Of a DNA stretch of 64,000 bases, positions 1-10,270 are shown one piece after another. This stretch comes from Acidobacteriota bacterium (lineage in GTDB: Bacteria; Acidobacteriota; Vicinamibacteria; Vicinamibacterales; CAVVIG01). Below the pieces are notes generated by a model that had not been told where the DNA came from, ran no database searches, and saw only the letters and a program-made list of their open reading frames with translations. Positions within the stretch are counted from its first letter, which is position 1. Every line of letters begins with the position of its first letter. Where the stretch lies: assembly GCA_020850715.1 (NCBI GenBank), contig JADZED010000027.1:124001-188000 (forward strand). The letters run 5' to 3'. Both the position numbers and the translations under genes were made by a program.

Positions 1-130
1 TATACTCGGGCGGACGCCACGACGACTACGATCGACGGATACATTAGCGAGGCCGGGGTTCACGCCCGGCGCGGGCGCGAGTCGAGCCCGAAACGGGCGG
101 GTCCGGCACCGGCGCGAGCGGCGCTCGACG

Positions 131-568
131 CTACTTGAGGCTCCAGGGCAGACGCACGCCGCCGATGGCAAGCGCCAGCGTGGAGCCGAGCACCGGCAGA
201 CCGTAGCCGCTCGACCAGAAGGCGTAGCGGAACAGCGCGCCGCTGGCGAACTGGAAGTTCAACGCCATCAGGAACAGCACCAGCGCGAACAGCGGCGTCC
301 AGACCCCGAGCACCAGCGCGAGACCACAGCCGAATTCACCCAGCGGAACCAGCCGCGCGAAGAACGGAACGCCGGGAATCGCGAAGCGCTCCAGATAGCC
401 GGCAACGATGGAGCCGGCCGGCACGCTCTGATGCCACGCGTCCAGTTGCGCCCGCAGGATCGACGAGTCGATGAACCAGCGAAGCTTGCCGAGCGCCTCG
501 AAGATGAAGAAGATGCCGATCGCGATGCGCAGAATCGAAAGGCCTGTGCCCTGTCTGTCGATCGCCAT
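131..568 (-). CDS. DoxX family membrane protein
   Basis: 145-aa ORF, four hydrophobic segments, DoxX-like pattern (LRIAIGIFFIFEALGKL...PLGEFGCGLALVLGVWT). Confidence 0.75.
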   Translation of the reverse strand: MAIDRQGTGLSILRIAIGIFFIFEALGKLRWFIDSSILRAQLDAWHQSVPAGSIVAGYLERFAIPGVPFFARLVPLGEFGCGLALVLGVWTPLFALVLFLMALNFQFASGALFRYAFWSSGYGLPVLGSTLALAIGGVRLPWSLK

Positions 569-595
569 GTCAGCCGCACCTCCCCGGCGCGCGCG

Positions 596-964
596 TCATC
601 GCACGCGGCGGAAGTAGTCGTCCGTGTGGTCGAGCCAGTCCTGCCGGATGGGGCTGAACACGTCGAGCTCGAACGTGTCCTCGAGCGCCTCCGCCTGGTG
701 CTCCACCCAGGACGGGATGTGCAGCACTTCCCCCTCGCGCACCGTGATCGCCTCGCCGCCGACGAGAAACCTGAGCGCCCCCTGCAGGATGTACGACATC
801 TGCTCGCTCTCGTGGGCGTGCATCGGCACCAGGCAGCCGCGCTTCACGTAGACCTGCGCGAGCATCTCGCGTTCGCCGGTGACGAGTTTCCGTGAGACCA
901 TCTCGGTGACCTTTTCGAGCGCGATCTCGTCCCATCGATACAGGCGCACGGGCTGAACGGCCAT
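596..964 (-). CDS. cupin domain protein
   Basis: [14 protein letters not shown]...[48 protein letters not shown]; cupin motifs. Confidence 0.8.
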   Translation of the reverse strand: MAVQPVRLYRWDEIALEKVTEMVSRKLVTGEREMLAQVYVKRGCLVPMHAHESEQMSYILQGALRFLVGGEAITVREGEVLHIPSWVEHQAEALEDTFELDVFSPIRQDWLDHTDDYFRRVR

Positions 965-997
965 GGCGGGCGGAAGCATATACCATCCGGGCCGGGG

Positions 998-1003
998 TAT
1001 AAT
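998..1003 (+). promoter_or_regulatory. -10 box (TATAAT) 7 nt before the E1 start codon
   Basis: GGGGTATAATCCGCTCGATG. Confidence 0.6.
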
Positions 1004-1010
1004 CCGCTCG

Positions 1011-3140
1011 ATGAAGGCGAGCGTCGCCAGTCGGCCGCCCGATCGCGCGGCCGATTTCGAGGGTCTCGACCGCACCGCGCTTCTCGCCGCCTACCGCTGC
1101 ATGCTCCTGTCGCGGCGGCTCGACGACAAGGAGATTCAACTCAAGCACCAGAGCCAGATGTTCTTCCAGATCAGCGGCGCCGGCCACGAGGCCGTGCAGA
1201 TCGCCGCCGGTCTCGTGCTCCAGCCCTCCTACGACTGGTTCTATCCGTATTACCGCGACCGCGCGCTCTGCCTGCAGCTCGGGATGACGCCGCTCGAGAT
1301 GCTGCTCGGCGGCGTCGCGTCGAGGGACGATCCAAGCTCCGGCGGCCGCCAGATGCCTTCTCACTGGGGACACAGGGCGCTGCACATCGTGTCGGAATCG
1401 AGCGCCACCGGCACGCAGGTGCTGCAGGCGGTCGGCGCCGCCGAGGCCGGCGTGATCTTCAGCCGCGTCGTCGGCATTCCGGATCGCGACGCGCGCTTCA
1501 AGGCCGACGAGATCGTCTACACCTCGCTCGGCGAGGGCGCGACGAGCGAAGGCGAGTTCTGGGAGGCGATCTGCGCGGCATGCGAGCGGCGCCTGCCGGT
1601 GCTCTTCCTCGTCGAGGACAACGGCTACGCCATCTCCGTCCCGGTGGAGGTGCAGACGCCCGGCGGAGACATCTCGCGGCTGCTGCGCAACATGCCGGGC
1701 CTGCACCTCGGCTCGATCGACGGCACCGACTTCTTCGCCAGCCTGCGCGCCATGCGCGAGGCGGCCGCATACGTGCGCGCCCGCAAGGGGCCGGCGCTCG
1801 TGCACGCCCGCGTGGTTCGTCCGTACTCGCATTCGCTCTCCGACGACGAACGCCTGTACAAGACGCCGGCCGAACGCGAGGCCGAGGCCGGACGCGATCC
1901 GATCGCGCGCTTCACCGGGTTCCTGCTCGCGAATCAGCTCGCGACGCAAGCCGACCTCGCGCGGATCTCGGCCGAGATCGACGACGAGGTGAACGCGGCC
2001 GCCGCACGCGCGCTCCAGGCCGAAAAGCCGCCGCGGCACACGGCGGAGTGGTGGGTCTACTCGCCCGACGTCGACCCGACCTCGGCGGCGTTCGACACGC
2101 CCGCGCAGCCCGAGGGCAAGCCGGACACGATGGTCGCGGCGATCAACCAGACGCTCGGCGACGAGATGGCGCACGACCCCCGGATCGTCGTGTTCGGCGA
2201 GGACGTCGCCGATGCGAGCCGCCGCGACGCGCTGGCCGTCGTCCCGGGCAAGGGGGGCGTCTTCAAGCTGACCCACGGGCTCCAGCGCCGGTTCGGCGAC
2301 GACCGCGTGTTCAACACGCCGATCGCAGAGGCCGCGATCATCGGGCGCGCCGTCGGCATGGCGACGCGCGGCCTCAAGCCGGTCGTCGAGATCCAGTTCT
2401 TCGACTACATCTGGCCGGCGATGATGCAGCTGCGCGACGAGATGTCGATGCTGCGCTATCGCTCGGGGAACAACTTCTCCTGTCCGATGGTCGTGCGCGT
2501 GCCGATCGGCGGATACCTCCGCGGCGGCGGGCCCTACCACAGCCAGTCGGGCGAGAGCATCTTCGCGCACTGTCCGGGTATCCGGATTGCGTTCCCGTCC
2601 AACGCCGTCGACGCCGCCGGCCTGCTGCGGACCGCCATCCGTTGCGACGACCCCGTGCTCTTCCTCGAGCACAAGCACCTGTACAGGCAGACGTACAACA
2701 AGGGCCAGTATCCGGGCAGAGACTTCATGATCCCGTTCGGGAAGGCGAGCCTCCGCCGCGACGGCGACGACGTGACGCTGGTCACCTGGGGCGCGCTGGT
2801 CCAGCGATCGCTGATTGCCGCGCAGCAGGCCGGGAAAGACGGCATCAGCGTGGCGGTGCTCGACCTCCGGACGATCGTGCCGTACGACTGGCCTGCGATC
2901 GCGGCGCACGTGAAACGGACCAGCCGTGTGATCGTGGCCCACGAGGATCAGCTGATGTGCGGCTTCGGCGCCGAGATCGCCGCGCGCATCGCCGGGGAGC
3001 TGTTCGACGCGCTCGACGCGCCGGTGCGGCGCGTCGGCGCGCTGAACTGCCCGGTGGCGTACTCGCCGGACCTGGAAGAGGCGATCCTGCCGCAGTCGGC
3101 CGACATCCTGGACGCCATCCGCGAGACCGCCCGGTACTAG
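1011..3140 (+). CDS. 2-oxoacid dehydrogenase E1 component, alpha-beta fusion
   Basis: TPP-type alpha half ([13 protein letters not shown]) followed by transketolase-like beta half (FGEDVAD...[27 protein letters not shown]). Confidence 0.88.
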   Translation: MKASVASRPPDRAADFEGLDRTALLAAYRCMLLSRRLDDKEIQLKHQSQMFFQISGAGHEAVQIAAGLVLQPSYDWFYPYYRDRALCLQLGMTPLEMLLGGVASRDDPSSGGRQMPSHWGHRALHIVSESSATGTQVLQAVGAAEAGVIFSRVVGIPDRDARFKADEIVYTSLGEGATSEGEFWEAICAACERRLPVLFLVEDNGYAISVPVEVQTPGGDISRLLRNMPGLHLGSIDGTDFFASLRAMREAAAYVRARKGPALVHARVVRPYSHSLSDDERLYKTPAEREAEAGRDPIARFTGFLLANQLATQADLARISAEIDDEVNAAAARALQAEKPPRHTAEWWVYSPDVDPTSAAFDTPAQPEGKPDTMVAAINQTLGDEMAHDPRIVVFGEDVADASRRDALAVVPGKGGVFKLTHGLQRRFGDDRVFNTPIAEAAIIGRAVGMATRGLKPVVEIQFFDYIWPAMMQLRDEMSMLRYRSGNNFSCPMVVRVPIGGYLRGGGPYHSQSGESIFAHCPGIRIAFPSNAVDAAGLLRTAIRCDDPVLFLEHKHLYRQTYNKGQYPGRDFMIPFGKASLRRDGDDVTLVTWGALVQRSLIAAQQAGKDGISVAVLDLRTIVPYDWPAIAAHVKRTSRVIVAHEDQLMCGFGAEIAARIAGELFDALDAPVRRVGALNCPVAYSPDLEEAILPQSADILDAIRETARY

Positions 3141-3372
3141 TCGACCGTACTCGCTGAAGTACCGCCACCGGGGCGACGGGCGGCCGCGAACGTGGTGCGC
3201 GGCCGGACGCGGAGCCGGCAGCCGAGACACCCGCTCTTCGGAGCACCCCGGTGGGGCTGTTCGCGGACGGGACCCGGCGCCCGGCGGCACTGATTCAGCC
3301 GGGACAGTCCACCAGCGGCGCCCCGGCATCCCGCCCCCGGCGCGAAGCGCCGGCGCCGAGTATCCTTGGGAC

Positions 3373-4446
3373 GTGCGTGTCGCGCTGACCGCATCGCTCG
3401 CCGCCCTGCTCGCCGCCCCCTGGGCGCGCTCCGCCGCGCGGCCGGTCGACGAGATCCGATCGATCCGCGCGGTGCCGGCGCACGTCGCCGGCCGTTTCCG
3501 CAATCCCGCCGGCTTCCAGCAGTCCGCCTCGGGCCAGTACTTCGTGTTCGATCGCGGCGCGCACGTCGTGTACGGCCTCGATGCGCAGCAGCAGAGCTCG
3601 TGGGCCATCGTCCACATCGGCTTCGAGGAGGGGCGGATCATCGATCCGACCGCCTTCTCGGTCGAGCCCGGCGGCACCTTCGCGGTCGCCGATGCGCCGA
3701 ACAACCGCCGGCGCATCCAGATCTTCTCGCCGGCCGGCTTCCGCATCGGCGGCTTCCTGCTGCCCGGCGGCGCGCCGATGCGCATCGTCTTCGACAACGT
3801 CGCCGTCAGCGGGATTGGCGCCCTGCAGTACACGGGCGAGTCGATCCTGATCTCGCAGCCCGACACCGGCGCGCTCATCACCGAGTACGCGCTGTCTGGC
3901 GCCGTGAAGCGCCAGATCGGCCGTCTCCGGCCTACCGGCCACGAAGACGACCCCGACGTGCACGTCGCGCTGAACAGCGGCATCCCGCTGGTCGATCCGG
4001 CCGGCGGCTACTACTTCGTGTTCCAGACCGGCGTCCCCATGATGCGGAAGTACGACGAGGCCGGCGATCTCGTGTTCGAGCGCGTCATCCAGGGACGCGA
4101 GATCGACGACCTGGTCGCGCGCCTGCCGACGACCTGGCGGCGGCCGTCGAACGGTCCGGGCCGGGCGCCCTCGACACGCCAGGACCGGGGCGCTTCGACA
4201 GGGCCGGCGCGCGCGGAGGACGAATTGCCGCTGGTCGGACCGACGGTGCGCTCGGCCGCCGTGGACGCGAAGGGCAGCCTGTGGGTTGCGTTCGTCGTCC
4301 CTTACATCTACGTGTTCGATCGGGACGGCGACAAGATCCGCACGCTGCAGTTCCGCGGGGCGGGCATCGTCTCGCCCAACAGCATGTTCTTCGGCCGGGA
4401 CGGCCGACTGCTCGTGACGCCGGGCCTCTACGAGCTCAGGCCGTGA
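3373..4446 (+). CDS. secreted beta-propeller-like hypothetical protein (GTG start)
   Basis: N-terminal signal-like segment, NHL-like repeats (GGTFAVADAPNNRRRIQIFSPAG; GRDGRLLVTPGLYEL). Confidence 0.6.
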   Translation: MRVALTASLAALLAAPWARSAARPVDEIRSIRAVPAHVAGRFRNPAGFQQSASGQYFVFDRGAHVVYGLDAQQQSSWAIVHIGFEEGRIIDPTAFSVEPGGTFAVADAPNNRRRIQIFSPAGFRIGGFLLPGGAPMRIVFDNVAVSGIGALQYTGESILISQPDTGALITEYALSGAVKRQIGRLRPTGHEDDPDVHVALNSGIPLVDPAGGYYFVFQTGVPMMRKYDEAGDLVFERVIQGREIDDLVARLPTTWRRPSNGPGRAPSTRQDRGASTGPARAEDELPLVGPTVRSAAVDAKGSLWVAFVVPYIYVFDRDGDKIRTLQFRGAGIVSPNSMFFGRDGRLLVTPGLYELRP

Positions 4447-5366
4447 TTGCGGCGCAGGGCCTCTCGCGCGCCTTCGGCGGCCGCACGGTGGTCGATGCGG
4501 TCTCGTTCGAAGTGAACCGGTCGGAGATCGTCGCGCTGCTCGGCCCCAACGGCGCCGGGAAGACGACGACCATGCGGATGCTGGCGGGCCTGGTGAAGCC
4601 GACGCGCGGGAGCGTGCACGTGCTCGGGGTCGAGCTCACGCGGGCGACCGGGCCGGACCTGCGGGCGCGCATCGGCTTCCTCACCGAATCGCCGGGGCTG
4701 TGGGACCGGCTCACCGTGCGGGAGAACCTGCGCGTGTACGCGTCGATCTACGGCATCGCGGACGCGGATCGCGTCATCGCCCGGGCGCTCGATCTGTTCG
4801 AGCTGACGCCGCACGGCCTCGCGCGGGCGGCCGAGCTGTCCAAGGGCATGCGCCAGAAGGTCGCGCTCGCACGCGCGCTGCTGCACGAGCCGCCGGTCCT
4901 GCTGCTCGACGAGCCCACCTCGGGCCTCGACCCGGAGATCGCGCGCAGCGTGCGCGCGCTGCTGCGGGAGCGGCGCGCGGCCGGCTGCGCGATCCTCGTG
5001 TCCACGCACAATCTCGACGAGGCCGAGCGCGTCGCCGACCGCGTCGCCGTGCTGCACGGGCGCCTCGTGGCCATCGATCGCCCCGCCGCGCTGCGCCAGC
5101 GGCTGATGACCGGCCGGGTCGTCGTGCGCCTGGCCGGCGACCCGGCGCCGCACCTGCCGATCGTCCGCCGGTTCGACGCCGCACCTGAGGTCGACGGCGC
5201 CTCTCTCACGCTCTCGCTTCCGCGGGCCGAACAGGAGGTGCCGGCGCTGGTGCGCGCGCTGGCCGCCGCCGGCGCCGGGATCGTGGAGGTCCGCCACGAG
5301 ATGCCGGCGCTCGAGGACGTCTATCTGCGCCTGCTCGGCGAGGATCGCGGGAGGCCGGCGTCGTGA
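4443..5366 (+). CDS. ABC transporter ATP-binding protein
   Basis: Walker A GPNGAGKTT, LSKGMRQK signature, LLLDEPTSGLDP. Confidence 0.92.
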   Translation: MIAAQGLSRAFGGRTVVDAVSFEVNRSEIVALLGPNGAGKTTTMRMLAGLVKPTRGSVHVLGVELTRATGPDLRARIGFLTESPGLWDRLTVRENLRVYASIYGIADADRVIARALDLFELTPHGLARAAELSKGMRQKVALARALLHEPPVLLLDEPTSGLDPEIARSVRALLRERRAAGCAILVSTHNLDEAERVADRVAVLHGRLVAIDRPAALRQRLMTGRVVVRLAGDPAPHLPIVRRFDAAPEVDGASLTLSLPRAEQEVPALVRALAAAGAGIVEVRHEMPALEDVYLRLLGEDRGRPAS

Positions 5367-6163
5367 AGAAGTACCGTGTGCGCGCGCTCGTCGGGAAGGA
5401 ACTGCGGGAAGTGTCACGCAACCTCGCCGTGCTGCTGCCGGTCGGCATCGTCACCATGGTTGCCCTCGTGCTGCCGTTCGTCGTGGCGATGGGGATCCCG
5501 GCGATCACGGGGCACCCGCTCGGCGACGATCGCGATCTGGTCAACGTCAGCGGCGCGATCCCGGGCCCCGGCTATCTGGCCGGCGAGGCGAGGGTCCAGT
5601 ACTTCCTGTTCCAGCAGTTCCTGCTCGTCTTCCTGCTGATGCCGATCACCGGCGCGATGGCCCTGGCCGCGCACGCCGTGGTCGGCGAGAAGCAGGCGCG
5701 CACGCTCGAGCCGCTGCTGGCGACGCCGGTCACGACCGCGGAGCTGCTCGTCGCGAAGGTGCTCGGCGCGCTGGCGCCGACGCTGGGGATTGCCCTGCCC
5801 GGCCTCGTGCTGTATTTCGCCGGCATCGCCGCGCTCGCCGAGCCTGGCGTGCTGCGCGCGATGCTCGTGCCGCGCACGCTGCTGATGATCGGCCTGCTCG
5901 GCCCGGCGGCGGCGCTCGTCTCGCTGCAGGCGGCGATCGTCGTCTCGTCGCGCGTGAACGACGCGCGCACGGCGCAGCAGTTCGGCGTGCTGCTGATCCT
6001 GCCGCTCACGGTCGTCCTCATCGCGCAGTTCACCGGAAGCCTGTGGCTCACCACCGCGCAGCTCGCGCTGATCGGCCTCGGGCTGCTGGCGTTGTGGGCC
6101 GCGCTGACGCTGGTCAGCGTCGTGCTGTTCGAGCGGGAGACGATTCTCACGCGGTGGAGATAG
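5363..6163 (+). CDS. ABC-2 type transporter permease
   Basis: Multi-TM protein translationally overlapping the ATPase; ARTLEPLLATPVTTAELLVAK motif. Confidence 0.85.
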   Translation: MKKYRVRALVGKELREVSRNLAVLLPVGIVTMVALVLPFVVAMGIPAITGHPLGDDRDLVNVSGAIPGPGYLAGEARVQYFLFQQFLLVFLLMPITGAMALAAHAVVGEKQARTLEPLLATPVTTAELLVAKVLGALAPTLGIALPGLVLYFAGIAALAEPGVLRAMLVPRTLLMIGLLGPAAALVSLQAAIVVSSRVNDARTAQQFGVLLILPLTVVLIAQFTGSLWLTTAQLALIGLGLLALWAALTLVSVVLFERETILTRWR

Positions 6164-7042
6164 GACGGTCGGGCTCCGCCCGGCCGCCGCCGGCCTCCGG
6201 GAACGCGGCGGCGCCGCCCTCAGCCGGATGCCCGCTCGACACAGTCCGACCACGATCGGCGAGCGCCGTGCTATCTGCGGGCAATCCCCGGTTGGTTCGC
6301 CAACCCGGCCAGGCGCGGGTCAGCGGTCCACGCCTGCAGGCGCCCGACCAGCGCGGGCGCCAGCAGGTGCGCCGCAATTCAGCCCATTCCGCGTCCGTGC
6401 AGCCGGCGCTCGCGCACGAACGCGACGCGGCACGGTGAGGCACCTCGGGTGCCTGATGCATCCACTCATCACTCGCCAACGGACGCTGGCGGCCGCCTTG
6501 GTCCCCGACGCGAAGCTCCCCGCAGACAAGCGCATGACCGCGCGCGTCGTCCCGGCTCGAGAGCCGGTTCAGCGCGGCCGCGCAGGACGCGCGATTCGAC
6601 AGGAAGCGGGGCCAGATCGAGGTGTCGGCGGAAGACGATTACGCGGAAGACTCGCCGGCCCTCGCGGCATCCTCGCGCCGGCGTCTGGGCTCTCGCGCGT
6701 GCGGCTCCGATCCGTGCACCGACGAAGACGCTCGTGCGCGCCATGCCGTACCGGCGCCTCGAAACCGAGTCGGACAGCACGTATCGATCTTCGCGCCCGC
6801 GAGGTGCAGCGTCTTCTTCCTCCATACGGCTATTCCATGCGTAGAGGGCTCATCGAGATGGCCTGGCGCGATCCCTTCCCGTCTGCCGGTGCCGCGCGCG
6901 GACCGGGGCACGCCTGGCTCGTCCTGCGGGGCCTGCCGCCTGGATCCGCGACCCGGCGCGGCATGACGGCAGAAGGGGTGCCGGCCAGGCAGAGGCGCGG
7001 CCGAAGACGCACGAACCGCCACAACGACTATGCTGTAGTCCG

Positions 7043-9304
7043 ATGATCACGACTCCCATCCGCAGCGCCGCCGTCCTCGGCGCCGGCACCATGGGCGCAC
7101 AGATCGCCGCCCACCTGGCCAACGCCGGCGTGCCGTCGCTTCTGCTCGACGTGACCTCCGCCGCCGCGCGCGAGGGGCTGGCGCGCGCGCGCGGGCTGAA
7201 GCCCGATCCGTTCTTCGCGCCCGAGGCGGCGGCGCTCGTCTCGATCGGCGGCTTCGACGAGGACCTGCCGCGCATCGCCGAGGCCGACTGGATCGTCGAG
7301 GCGATCGTCGAACAACTCGACGCCAAACGCGCGCTGCTCGAGAGGGTCGACGCGCTGCGGCGCCCCGACACGATCGTCACCTCGAACACCTCGGGCATCC
7401 CGATTGCCGCGCTCGCCGAGGGCCGCAGCGAGGGATTCCGGCGCCACTGGCTCGGCACGCACTTCTTCAATCCGCCGCGTTACCTCCGGCTGCTGGAGGT
7501 GATCCCGACCTCCGACACCGACCCGGCGGCCGTCGAGCGGATCTCGCGCTTCGCCGGCCTGCGCCTCGGCAAAGGGGTCGTCGTCGCGAACGACTCGCCG
7601 AACTTCATCGCCAACCACATCGGCCTGTTCGGGGCGATGCTGCTCCTGCAGGCGCTCGCAACAGGCACCTACACGATCGAGGAGATCGACGCGATCACCG
7701 GCCCGGTGCTGGGCCGGCCGAAGAGCGCGACGTTCCGCACGTTCGACATCGCGGGCATCGACGTCCTCTGGCACGTCTGGAAGAACCTGCGGCTCGAGAT
7801 TCCTCCGCTCGTGGCGGCGCTCGTCGAGCGGGGATGGGTCGGCGACAAGACGGGCCAGGGCTTCTATCGCAAGGAGAAGCGCGGCGGCGAGACCGGGATC
7901 CTCACGCTGGATCCGGCGACGATGACCTACCGCCCGCGGCAGACGCCGCGCCTGCCGTCGCTCGAGGCGGCGGCCGCGATCGCGGACGTCTCCGAGCGCG
8001 TACGCACGCTCTTCGCCGGACAGGACAAGGCGGGAGCGCTCCTGCGGACCACGCTCGCGCCGACCCTCGTCCACACCGCCGCGGTCGCCCCCGACATCGC
8101 GCACTCGATCGACGATGTCGACCGCGCGATGAAGTGGGGCTTCGGCTGGGAGCTCGGCCCCTTCGAGCTGTTCGATGCGATCGGCGTCCGCGAAGTCATG
8201 GCCGCCGTGCCGGATGTACCGGCGCCCCCGCTGGTCGCCGCGCTCCTCCGCGCCGGCCGCAATCGCTTCCGCGACGGCGGCGTGCCGCCGGCCGGTCCGG
8301 ATCTCGAGATCCTCAGGGGCGCGAAGGAACGCCGCCAGATCGTGCGCCGGAACGCCGGCGCGAGCCTCGTCGATCTGGGCGACGGCGTTCTCGCCGTCGA
8401 GTTCCATTCCAAGCTGAACACGATCGGCGGCGACACGATCGAGATGCTGCACGCCGGCGTGAAGGAGGCCTCGACGAACTTCTGCGCGCTGGTCGTCGGC
8501 AACGACGCGGCGAACTTCTGCGCCGGCGCGAACATCATGCTGCTCCTCCTCGAGGCGCAGGAGGGCAACTGGGACGAGATCGATCTGATGGTGCGGGCGT
8601 TCCAGGGCGCCACCGCGGCGCTGCGCTACGCCGACGTGCCCGTGATCGTCGCGCCCGCCGGCCTGACCCTCGGCGGCGGCTGCGAGGTCGTGCTGCACGG
8701 CGATCGCGTGCAGGCGGCGGCCGAGAGCTACATCGGCCTGGTCGAAGCGGGCGTCGGGCTGATCCCGGCCGGCGGCGGCACCAAGGAAATGCTCGCACGC
8801 AGCGTCGAGGACCTGCCGTCGGCCCAGGCCGACCTGCTGCCGTACGTGCGGCGCGTGTTCGAAGCCATCGGCATGGCGACCGTGTCGACCAGCGCGGCCG
8901 GCGCCCGCACGCTGGGCATGCTGCGCGAGGTGGATCGCGTCACGATGAATCGGGAGCGGCTGATGGCCGATGCGAAGGCGGCGGCGCTCGAGCGGGTCCG
9001 CGAGGGCTACCAGACACCGCGGCCGCGCACGAACATCCCGGTCGGCGGCGAAACGGTGCTGGCGGCGCTCGAGCTCGGCGTCCACCTGGCCTGGCGCGCC
9101 GGGCGGCTCACCGATCACGACAAGGTGATCGGCCGCGCCCTCGCCAACGTGCTGGCGGGCGGCGCGCTGCCGCACCGCACCACCGTGTCCGAATCCCACC
9201 TCCTCGATCTCGAGCGCGAAGCGTTCCTGAAGCTCTGCGGCGAGCGCAAGACCCTGGAACGGATCCAGCACACGCTGAAGACGGGCAAGCCGTTGAGGAA
9301 CTGA
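7043..9304 (+). CDS. 3-hydroxyacyl-CoA dehydrogenase / enoyl-CoA hydratase fusion
   Basis: VLGAGTMGAQIAAHLANAG Rossmann motif; C-terminal crotonase segment (FCAGANIMLLL). Confidence 0.9.
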   Translation: MITTPIRSAAVLGAGTMGAQIAAHLANAGVPSLLLDVTSAAAREGLARARGLKPDPFFAPEAAALVSIGGFDEDLPRIAEADWIVEAIVEQLDAKRALLERVDALRRPDTIVTSNTSGIPIAALAEGRSEGFRRHWLGTHFFNPPRYLRLLEVIPTSDTDPAAVERISRFAGLRLGKGVVVANDSPNFIANHIGLFGAMLLLQALATGTYTIEEIDAITGPVLGRPKSATFRTFDIAGIDVLWHVWKNLRLEIPPLVAALVERGWVGDKTGQGFYRKEKRGGETGILTLDPATMTYRPRQTPRLPSLEAAAAIADVSERVRTLFAGQDKAGALLRTTLAPTLVHTAAVAPDIAHSIDDVDRAMKWGFGWELGPFELFDAIGVREVMAAVPDVPAPPLVAALLRAGRNRFRDGGVPPAGPDLEILRGAKERRQIVRRNAGASLVDLGDGVLAVEFHSKLNTIGGDTIEMLHAGVKEASTNFCALVVGNDAANFCAGANIMLLLLEAQEGNWDEIDLMVRAFQGATAALRYADVPVIVAPAGLTLGGGCEVVLHGDRVQAAAESYIGLVEAGVGLIPAGGGTKEMLARSVEDLPSAQADLLPYVRRVFEAIGMATVSTSAAGARTLGMLREVDRVTMNRERLMADAKAAALERVREGYQTPRPRTNIPVGGETVLAALELGVHLAWRAGRLTDHDKVIGRALANVLAGGALPHRTTVSESHLLDLEREAFLKLCGERKTLERIQHTLKTGKPLRN

Positions 9305-9322
9305 CACCTGGTCGAGCGGAAC

Positions 9323-10270
9323 ATGAGGGAGGCGATCGATCGCGGCGGCGGCGTACCGCTCGTGCTGGTGCCCGGGATCCAGGGGCGGTGGGAGTACGTG
9401 CGCCCGGCGATCGACGCGCTCTCCTCCCGCTTCCGCGTAATCGCCTTCTCGCTCGCCGGCGCTTCACCGTTCGCGCGGCCGGCCGCGGACAGGCCTGCGC
9501 CGGACCGTCCCTGGTTTCGGCGCAATGCGCCAGACGATCGCGGCAGGCGTGAGGGCCTGCGCGACGACAGGCTCGACGACCGCGGCGAACCTGAAGGCCT
9601 GCCCGACATGCCAGGCGAGCGCGCGCTGACCAAGGACGCCGCCGGGGTCGCGCGGGTCCTGGACGATCGCGGCATCGATCGTGCCGTCGTCTGCGGCATC
9701 TCGTTCGGCGGCCTCGTCGCACTGCGCTTCGCGGCCATGCACCCGGATCGCACGATTGCCCTCGTGCTGGCGTCGACGCCGGGACCATCGTTTCGGCTCC
9801 ACCCGCGGCATCGGCTCTACGCGCGGCTGCCGTGGCTGTGCGGCCCGCTCTTCCTGGCCGAATCGCCCTGGCGCCTGCGCGCCGAGATCTGTCGCGCGCT
9901 GCCGCGCTGGCCCGATCGGCTGCGCTTCTCGGCCTGGCAGCTGGGCACAATCGCGGCGGCGCCGCTCTCGCTCGGGCAGATGGCGCGGCGCGCCGGCAGC
10001 ATCGAGAGCGCGGACCCTCGGGCCGACGCACGTGCGGTCTCCGCGCCGACGCTGATCGTCACGGGCGAGCCGGGCCTCGACCGCGTCGTGCCCGTCTCGG
10101 GCACCCTCGAGTACGCGACACTGGTACGGGACGCGCGCGCCGTCGTGCAGCCCGATACGGGACATCTCGGCTCGATCACCCGGCCCGGGGCGTTCGCGTC
10201 GCTCGTCGGCCGCTTCGTCGACGATGTGCGGCAGCGGTCCGGCACGCGCCGGCAGGGGCGCGCGTCGTGA
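9323..10270 (+). CDS. alpha/beta hydrolase
   Basis: GISFGG nucleophile elbow, C-terminal GHLGSI; carries an unusual R/D/P-rich insertion. Confidence 0.75.
   Translation: MREAIDRGGGVPLVLVPGIQGRWEYVRPAIDALSSRFRVIAFSLAGASPFARPAADRPAPDRPWFRRNAPDDRGRREGLRDDRLDDRGEPEGLPDMPGERALTKDAAGVARVLDDRGIDRAVVCGISFGGLVALRFAAMHPDRTIALVLASTPGPSFRLHPRHRLYARLPWLCGPLFLAESPWRLRAEICRALPRWPDRLRFSAWQLGTIAAAPLSLGQMARRAGSIESADPRADARAVSAPTLIVTGEPGLDRVVPVSGTLEYATLVRDARAVVQPDTGHLGSITRPGAFASLVGRFVDDVRQRSGTRRQGRAS

Noticed and set aside
570-3983. 1137-aa minus-strand ORF
   Set aside because: Antisense to the E1 gene; low-complexity R/A/G/H composition typical of spurious high-GC frames.
6228-7046. 272-aa plus ORF as a gene in the gap
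   Set aside because: Arg-rich, no domain-like pattern; overlapping alternative frames equally long.
7028-9307. 759-aa minus-strand ORF
   Set aside because: Exact antisense shadow of the 3-hydroxyacyl-CoA dehydrogenase gene; no domain signal.
9832-10268. N-terminal part of ORF 9832-10938 as an extended hydrolase
   Set aside because: Out-of-frame overlap with the preceding hydrolase; the conserved protein starts at ATG 10270.
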